Positions 23,601 through 32,600 of a stretch of DNA of 64,000 bases are shown here, one piece after another (the stretch's first letter is position 1; every line of letters begins with the position of its first letter). The stretch is from Anticarsia gemmatalis (lineage: Eukaryota; Arthropoda; Insecta; Lepidoptera; Erebidae), in assembly GCF_050436995.1 (NCBI RefSeq), contig NC_134770.1, positions 4,288,501 through 4,352,500 on the forward strand, read 5' to 3'. Made by a program: the position numbers and the translations under genes. The notes below the pieces were generated by a model that saw nothing but the letters and a program-made list of their open reading frames with translations, was not told the origin of the DNA and made no database searches.

Positions 23601-26600
23601 TGGATGTTGAAATTTATTTTATCTTTACATATTCTGCTTTTATGATATCGCGTCTGGTTTTCTTAAAGGTATAGTCAGGATAAGACTATGCTGAGGGTAT
23701 CCTTTAGAACCTTTTTTATTGTATTTCGATGGGTGATAAGAATACTGCAATTTACACTGACGTTAGCAATCTTCTGGTAAATGAATAAAATATTTTAACA
23801 ACAAAATTGTTTACGATGTGAGTGTCTCTGGAGGTAGAATTTTTTTAAATTGAATTCTAGGTCCACAAATATTAGAAACATGATTCAGAAATGTTCATAA
23901 TTGTGTCATAGGTATTGAAATTCTGCAACAAACTTCCATATAGTCCTTGCCAAACATCTAGATGTTGATAAAATTGCATAGCACACATCCATAGGTTCAC
24001 CCACTTCGCACAAAAGCTTTCAGTGCGGCGCAACCGACGCGGGCTTGATTGAAATTCCACAATTAGTATGGATACACTTCAAACCTTTCGCACGACCGCG
24101 ATCAGCGAGGCTTTGAAGCTCAACTCGACAACCGTTAATCGGTGCGCTGAAACGCTCTGCGAAATGGCTCCTAATCTGTATAATTTTCCCAAGTTGTAAT
24201 GTTAAGTGATAAAACGCTATTCGTTTGGTTTAATTTATCACTTTGATTTAGAAATGGAACTAGGTTTGAAAACGGCCAAAGTGATTAATTATTTGAATTT
24301 ATGAAAAATTTTAAGGTTTCTTCTTTGTAACTATCAAACTGAATCAATGAAAGTTTATGTTATAATTTCATTACGAACAAAAAAACATTGTATTCAAACT
24401 AAAAGTATCTTATAAGATAGTAAAAATAGACAAAGTTTCAATTCCAAAAATGGTTGTAACAGTCCAATTATTTGATGCTATCTCTCATGACACTAAAATA
24501 ATATGTCACAAGATTTACGACACTAAGAACTATAAAGGATTCGTAGAGAATTTTACGTCGCACTAAAATATAATAGGGCTCCTGTGCCATTTCACTACAT
24601 AAAGACTTGAAAATTTCAACATTTTGAAGTTACAGGTACTGAATGGAAGTATTTGGGTCAACATCTAGTTTGATTAAAATGTTGCATTGACTTTATCCAC
24701 GCAAACAAAGTAGAAGACCTATTTTGTGATCTTTGCCAACCAGTTAAAGAAGACCATACGTAATATTTTGCATATTGCATATACTTGTAAATAAGTACAT
24801 GTGTAAATAAGTACTTGTACTTGTAAATAAGAGTAGGTCTACTCTATTATTTGCGTATCATATTAAGATACGGGTATTTTACACATACACATTAGCGTAG
24901 CTAGTCTCTTAATACTTTCTAATAAGGTTTCAACATAATAAACTGAAAGAAAACTCCCCAAAATTTCCATTAAATCCACATTTACGCTCCGCCATTAAAC
25001 AAATCTCGAACAAATTCTCTCCGAGACATCGGAACCAGGTTTACATTCCAATCGTTCCCCCACACATCCATGGCATCTAAATTAAACAAGCCGTTTCTGC
25101 AGGATTACGCATTCCTCGAGGAGCTACAACCAGGAGGGGTGGTGAACTCCACGCTAATCATTCGAGAGAGCCAATCTAAGCACTTTGGAGTCTATAAATG
25201 CAACGTGTCCAATGACTATGGAAGTGATACGATGGAAATTGTACTACGGCCTAACAGTGAGTATTACATTTGTGTATTTGGACGATGTGTTCATATTTAC
25301 TGGTTATGTTTGAAAGCACTCAGGGCTAGTTTTACAGTTTATAAATTAGCGCTAAGTAATATAATCTTCTGCTAAATAAAATGGCAGTAAATGTATGAAA
25401 ACAAAATATATTAATGAAAACAAAACTTAAAGCCGGAAATAAAAGCCTAAATAAATAATTTTACATAGGTTTGGAATGAAAGACTGAAACACTGGAATAG
25501 TCTCAGAACACTCATAGCCTGAATTAATACTTACGATAGTTTTGCTTCGGGATATCTGGTCACGTGACCAAAGTCGCAGATAGAAGCTAGTAGTACTATA
25601 TTTTTAAAGAGTTCTAACAAAGATTTCATCAATCTTAATCCTTATTATAAACACTTTGTTTATAAAGTTTGCGAGAAAAACCTTGTTTTTGTTTGGTCTT
25701 AAAACATGATGGGATTCGTCATTACTCTCATTGTTTTTTATTAAGTATTTTACGGCAGCTTTTTTACGAGTTTCCAGTTTACGACTGTTCTCGATTCGGG
25801 TGAATTGAAAGAAAAGATTATCTACGATTTGATAGATTTTTAATATTTTTACTAAGATACGTTTCACAACTTGATAATAATTTTATGGTTAGATGGTTTT
25901 ATAAGCTGTTACTTAAAGAGTAATAGGTTTTAGCGTTTAAGATTAGGAAGTGTGTTTACGATTAATTCTTTTCTATCTTTTTTAAGTGAAAGATTCTGGT
26001 TAGACAAGTGTTATGAATAACAATGTAATAGCAAAATAATCTATATTTCACTATAAAACTAATACAGTTCTAAAAAGCGGTTATTTCAACAGATAATCCA
26101 AATTAAGAAATAAAAACGACTCAATAGAGAAAGTAATTTAGATAAGAATTGACTTCCCACTATCGGACACATCGGCCATCTAGTGGAAAAATATCGAACT
26201 AAATTCTCCGCTAAAAAAATATTTTTCTTCTACCCGACGTCACTATTATTCTCATGAATGACTGAACCGCTATTACATTCGCAACGACCACGCATTATCG
26301 TAAATGTATCGCCATTTTGACTTTATAACCCGCACATAAGTATACCCCATCCATCACGGCTTTCTTCACAGGCTAGACGTTTTTTTGGAAATACTTTAAC
26401 ACCAGATCGCTTGTAAGGATTTTGTTTGGGTTTTGTCGGAGTCTAGAAAAATATGTTCTTGTAAGGAAAGCTGTATTTCTCCTTTAGATCAAAGTTACGC
26501 ATATTCTTATAACACTATACGGTTTACTATTAGACCAAATCTGGACAGCTGAGAATTTCTTCTGGCCTCTATCACATAGCTTTGGCTAGCATGTCAGGAC

Positions 26601-29600
26601 AATGTATGGATATTGTAACAGATTGTATATGTCAATAAAATATTTTTGTTTCTTTTCTTTTTGTCTGTTTTTTTATGCGTCTGTCAGTCCATCAGTCCGT
26701 CAGTCTATTGTTTCATGCGTCAGTAAATATTATCTCCGTCTATAATATTAGGCTTTAGAACTACGACTTAATTCTCAATTGTTTTACCCCATTTGTAAGG
26801 TACATTTTTTGTTTTAGAAACATTCCCACTGCTTCTAATCCTCTTTGGCGTGACCTCTGGCACTATAATGGTAGCAGCGGTCATAATGTTAGTGATACTG
26901 TGTCAAAGAAAACAAAGGAAGAACAAGCAGACTCAGGTTGTTGAGAAACCTGACGTAACGGTGACGGCAGAGGAGTTGTATAAAGAGAACGATAGGAACT
27001 CTAATATAAGTGATCTGAAACTGGAATTGAGGCAGGCTAATGGGAGTTGTGAAATTGTAAGTATACCTTCTGCTGTAGTAAATTGTATTGATGGTCATTA
27101 TTTTGTGAGAAATTTGGTAAAGGAATGTTTTTTTTTGTGATTTTTTGTTTTTTAATGTATCGATAAAATCATGTTTATTATGAAAATAGTTGTTCCCTTA
27201 ATATCAATTAGTCTGACAGCATAATTATCGGCAAGAAAGTTTTTTAAGTACAATCTATCAATTATTATTTGTATGCAAGTACGTTTCATACCCTACCCAT
27301 ATAAATCTCTTAATCTCATTACAAACTAACCAACAATAAATCAACTAACAAACCTTTACTTCATTTTTTCCTAGGATTATTCCAACACGGGTTCCGACAG
27401 TACCTTATGTTCGAATGCCAAACTTGGAAGTGGAATACCTCTAGCTGGTACAGTGCCTCTATCGTCAATAAACCAGACGAACACATACCAACCGTATAGG
27501 TACAGCAACGATTACTCAGACCCTGCCTACTCTGATTGTTATAAGGTAATGGAATTTCTAATGTCTATCAATATTCTATTTCATATCTTGAGTGGTTGTT
27601 CTATAAATGGAAGAGTTATTTGATATTTATTGCTTCATTCTTTATGAATACGATTTGAGATTTCTAATTCTTAAATGTATCTACAGTTTTTCAATTATTT
27701 TCAATGCATTTCATATTATTTTAATACATTTAAAATCTCAACCTAAAGTAGTAAGTAACAATTTTTGATTTGCTTTAAAAATTTATAAACATACAAAAAC
27801 TATTAAAATAGACGTAGGTCATAGACGTAGGTCTGTACAAAATATTCCATAGCATGTTTTTTTTCAAAGAAATCGAAACCATAACATTGGAATTGATAAA
27901 ATGTAATTGTGTTCAGTTTTTTTCAATCGTTTTACTTTTGACCAAACGAATGTATCTTGTAAATTTTCATCTGGGTCATATTATAAACCTTTTCTTCCTC
28001 TTTTTAGGTGAACAATGGTTTCAGCAACGGGTATCAAACCTATGTACACTACGGTCATGACTATACGCCCGGATCATTAAGGGTACAATCCCCAACTATG
28101 AGTAGCGACAAACTGACACCTAATAGGTAAGTTTATAAATAAATTTTGTAGAAATATCTTATAATCTATACTTTATACTAATATTATAAAGCTGAAGAGT
28201 TTGTTTGTTTGTTTGATTGTTTGTTTGTTTGTTTGTTTGAACGCGCTAATCTCGGGAACTACTGGTGCGATTTGAAAAATTCTTTCAGTGGTAGATAGCC
28301 CATTTATTGAGGAAGGCTATAGGCTATATATCATCACGCTACGACCAATAGGAGCAGAGTAACAGTGAAAAATGTTACAAAATCGGGGAAAATTTTGATT
28401 ATCTTAAGTGACGCAAGCGAAGTTGCGCAGGTCAGCTAGTCCAATATAAATGTGCAAATATAAACTTGGAATAATTAATGCTTTTCTGAGTTAATTAAGT
28501 TATATGACTGTAGTTCTATCATATTAATGAGGATTCCTACACGGTTATGGAAAAAAAATAAAAGCGTCCGTTACATAATTTTTAGTATTGAGCTTTTTAT
28601 GTTGCATGAAGATTATATTGATAAAATGTTTAATGTCTCGATTGATTGTGTTTGACATGCTTTGATTTCTATTCCAACTTTGAAAAAAAAAATAGTTTTT
28701 ATCGACACACGTAGGTCTGAAACAATTACTAATAAAAACTCTGAGCTACTTCAAAATTAAAGAAAATGTTTTACTACTATAGGTCGGTAAACGGCAGTCT
28801 GCCTAGAAGCGTAGACACGCCGTCCACAGTACAGTTCAATCCTGGGAACGGAGGGTCTCAGAACAACTCTTTACAAAGAAAGAAGAGACAAGACAGTAGC
28901 AGTGCACTGAATAATTTGGGACTACCCACACCCGATGGTAAGTGAATTATGAACTCTATTGCTAATGACGTATGGTCGTGATTTGTTTGAACTATCGTAA
29001 TCATTTAAGCTACAGGGTCCAAAAAGCTGTTTATGAGTTATCACCCAAGTAACAACAGACAATTATAGTTATCACCACAAATTATAAAACAAAGTCCCCC
29101 GGTTTGTCAGTGTCTCTGTTTGCAATGAACTAAAAATACTAAACAATTTTTTATTTAGATGGAGAATGTTTTTACTTGTATTGACGGATTAATTAGTTTG
29201 TACACAAAACTATATGACTACGCTTATATGCTGTTTAGTTCTTAAGTGTCTTGTTAAAACGGACAATAGAGACTTCAATGCAGTCAAATAATATTGAAGT
29301 TGTTTGTATTTTAAGTCAAGTAATTCTTACACTTGCATCGCCAATTACTAAGAGCATAATACTAACAACTGGTCTCAATGTATCCATTACCAAGCATTTC
29401 AAATCCCAACGAAACACTCAGAGCAGCAATAAAGATTAAAATTAAAACAAAATAGGGTGTTTACAGTTACCAAGCGAATTACAATATTTTGATACGAATA
29501 TCTAAACAAAGCGGGTCTTGTACAAAGCGAAACGATAACTGGTACCTTTGTGACTATGTTACCATGCTTTACAGCCTTTTAAAAGGTAAAATCTTCGTGA

Positions 29601-32600
29601 ATATTTCCCTCATACGATATTCAATAAAATTTTGCTCTAGTGTTTCAATATAAAAGAATTTCGTAAAGGAAATCGTGTGTACTCGTTCAGGTTATTGGAA
29701 AAATATTTTTCGTTCGAATTGTAGTTGCGCTTAGGTGAATCGTTTTTCGATAGTTTTTAATCTTTTTAATGATCGTGTGGGGTTAAGCTGCTTGTTAGTT
29801 ATGGTTGTTCAATAAACACTGTAATCCAGATACTGTTGTTTTTAAATGCAGTGTTGTTTGTCCCGTTTCGCTTATCCAGGGTCGTTGTTTAAACATGTAG
29901 TCAATTACTGTAGATTCGAGAAACACTTATTGATAAATGTTATTGCAGTGTGTTGAATATTTTATGTCAGAATCATTTCTGAAACTACCATATTTTGAGA
30001 CTGCAACTATAGCTTTAAATTACTGTGTAACCGTTATTGATAAAGGCGGTTTTTTGTATCAAACTGACAGACATGACGCTATGACAGTCTAATAATTTTG
30101 TCATTAAACCATTTTAAAAGCCAGAACTCGAATCAATTAGTCTAACCCACAACTCCCTTTTAGGAGCATCCCGTGTTCCCAACGGAGGACTCATCCATGG
30201 AGTAGACGTACGTTACGCAGCAACATACGGGAACCCTCACCTTCGTACGGGAGGAGGTCTTGGGTTCGCCAACACTGTGAATACAGCGAAACCTGCTTCA
30301 ACGCCTGCACCGCCACCGTATTCTTCTGTACGGAGTTCTGTGGTGCTGCCTTCAGGTAAGAAAAAGTTTTTAAGCTCTTAGCAATTAACCGAATGAAATT
30401 TAATGAATGCCAAAGAGATATCCCTAGCTAACTTAAAATGTGTATGCTACTAGAACCCCTAGATATGTACCTATCGAAATTTACCAAAATATGCATTGTT
30501 TAATATTTTTATGATCGTAAGCAAACCTCAAATAAAATATTTCATAAGTACGAACGAAGTATTAGAGAATTGTAAAAAAAAATCGTAATCGAAGTTCACT
30601 AAGACGTCAAAAACAATAAAGTGAGCTTAAATTGTCCCTTAACTGTATTCATAGGTCATAACATTAACAAGTCGATGAATAAACAGACACTATTCGTAAA
30701 TCTATGCTAACTTTATAAATCAAATTATATTCCAAAATCGATTTTACTAATCTAAGTGCTGAACAGACAGACGCTTAAACAACTTGAGACGAAGCTAGAC
30801 TTGAAGTGCTCTTAACAACAATTTATTATTAAATCAATCAAAATCTAAACAAGCTACAATAGACATCTTTAGTTGACAGTCTTTAAGAGCAAACGTTCTA
30901 GCATTTACAAAATAATTAAATTGCTAGCTTAATGAAATTTTATTGTAGCAAAGCTATGTCATTAATATATTATTTTGAGCTACTATAAACGGCATTTTAT
31001 AAAAGTTTTATAATACTTAATAGCTCACCTATTACTGAAGTAGCTTTAACCATGGAATGAAATCCAATTCTAGTTTATTACCTAGCGAATTACGTACAAT
31101 TTATTTTTCAATTATATTTACCCCTTTAAAAACCTAATAAAATATTTTAACCTGCATATACAGCAATTTTATCTAAACCCTAGAATATACCGCAATACTA
31201 TCAAAAGCTTTTCAAACAAGCTGAACCAAAACCTTAGTTTTATTTCTTACTAATGCACAATCCACAAACAGGTACATCGTCGCACTCCATTACGTCGCCA
31301 ACTAGTCTTGCGTCGCCGCAGTGTGCGACAAGCCCTATCACGACGTCTACTATGTCCACAGATAGCACGCAACCACCGGTTTGTGATCCTTCTATTTCTC
31401 CTTTATTTAACCAATAATTTAGTTAAGAGCCTTTGCAAGATTCAAGGTAGAAAGTATACAAAATTTTGAATATCAGTGACCCGCAGTTTAATGTAGCTGA
31501 CGATGATCTGTCAGCCTAAATTCGATTCGAGGTCATGTCAAATCGAATTATTATTATTTTTTCCAGATTAGCGCATGGTTTACCACTGATTTAAAGTGAA
31601 AGTAATTGAATTGTTTCGTTTAATTTATTTTCATTTTTAACCAATGTTTGATCATGCACTAGTTTGATTTGGCCTCGAATCTCTTTCAATCGAATTCGAT
31701 TTTGTCGGGAGTAAGCCCACTGTTTGGTACAGTTTCTTAATTTTGGAAATACAACTATTAATTATAATCTAGATAAATCGTGTATGCTAAGGCTCTCTAC
31801 TAAGTTGACTTACTATATCTTACAATGCATCGATTTGTTCAACCACTTCTTTATTAAGTTTATTCTCAATATTGATTTAGACTTCAATATGTAATTTATC
31901 TAGTCCTTGTGTCTAGCACTTGATTTATTAGTACTTTATTGATTTTGTTAGTATTTACTTCATTTGCTTATAAATTGAAACTATGCTTAATTTAGATTTT
32001 AATATTAAAAGACAATTTAACATTGTTATTGATAATTTGATTACTATCTAAACTAACTCAATTCTTAGTCATATTAGGTCGCGGAAAAAGTCTTTTCACA
32101 TTATAGTATGTATGAACTTGTAATAAAATCTTTTCTGTACACAAAAAAGCTCAATATTTGGGTACCTCACGAGCTCATTAAAAGAAATCCAATGAACCGT
32201 GTACTCATTTGTGATTGAAGCCAAAAAGATTTTATTACAAGTTCATGCATACTATAATGTGAAAAGACTTTTTCCCCGACCTAATATTTATAAGATTAAC
32301 TGCTTTATCTTTATGTATAGTTTCTATAGTAATAATTTCTTCTTAGGTCGGAGTGGCGACGTCGTCGGCAACACCACAATCGCCGAGTGCACATTACATA
32401 CTAGCACCCTCGAATAGGACTATCAGTAATGCGACTGTTACCAAAAAAGGTAAGAATATTTATATACAAACATTTTTATGAACCTAATTTCTTGATTTTT
32501 GTCTTTTATCATAGTGAACAACATTATTACAAAATTATATTTTTGTTTTTCTTTGCTTATGAAATGAGGCACGTCTGAAATATAGCTTATATTCACAATA

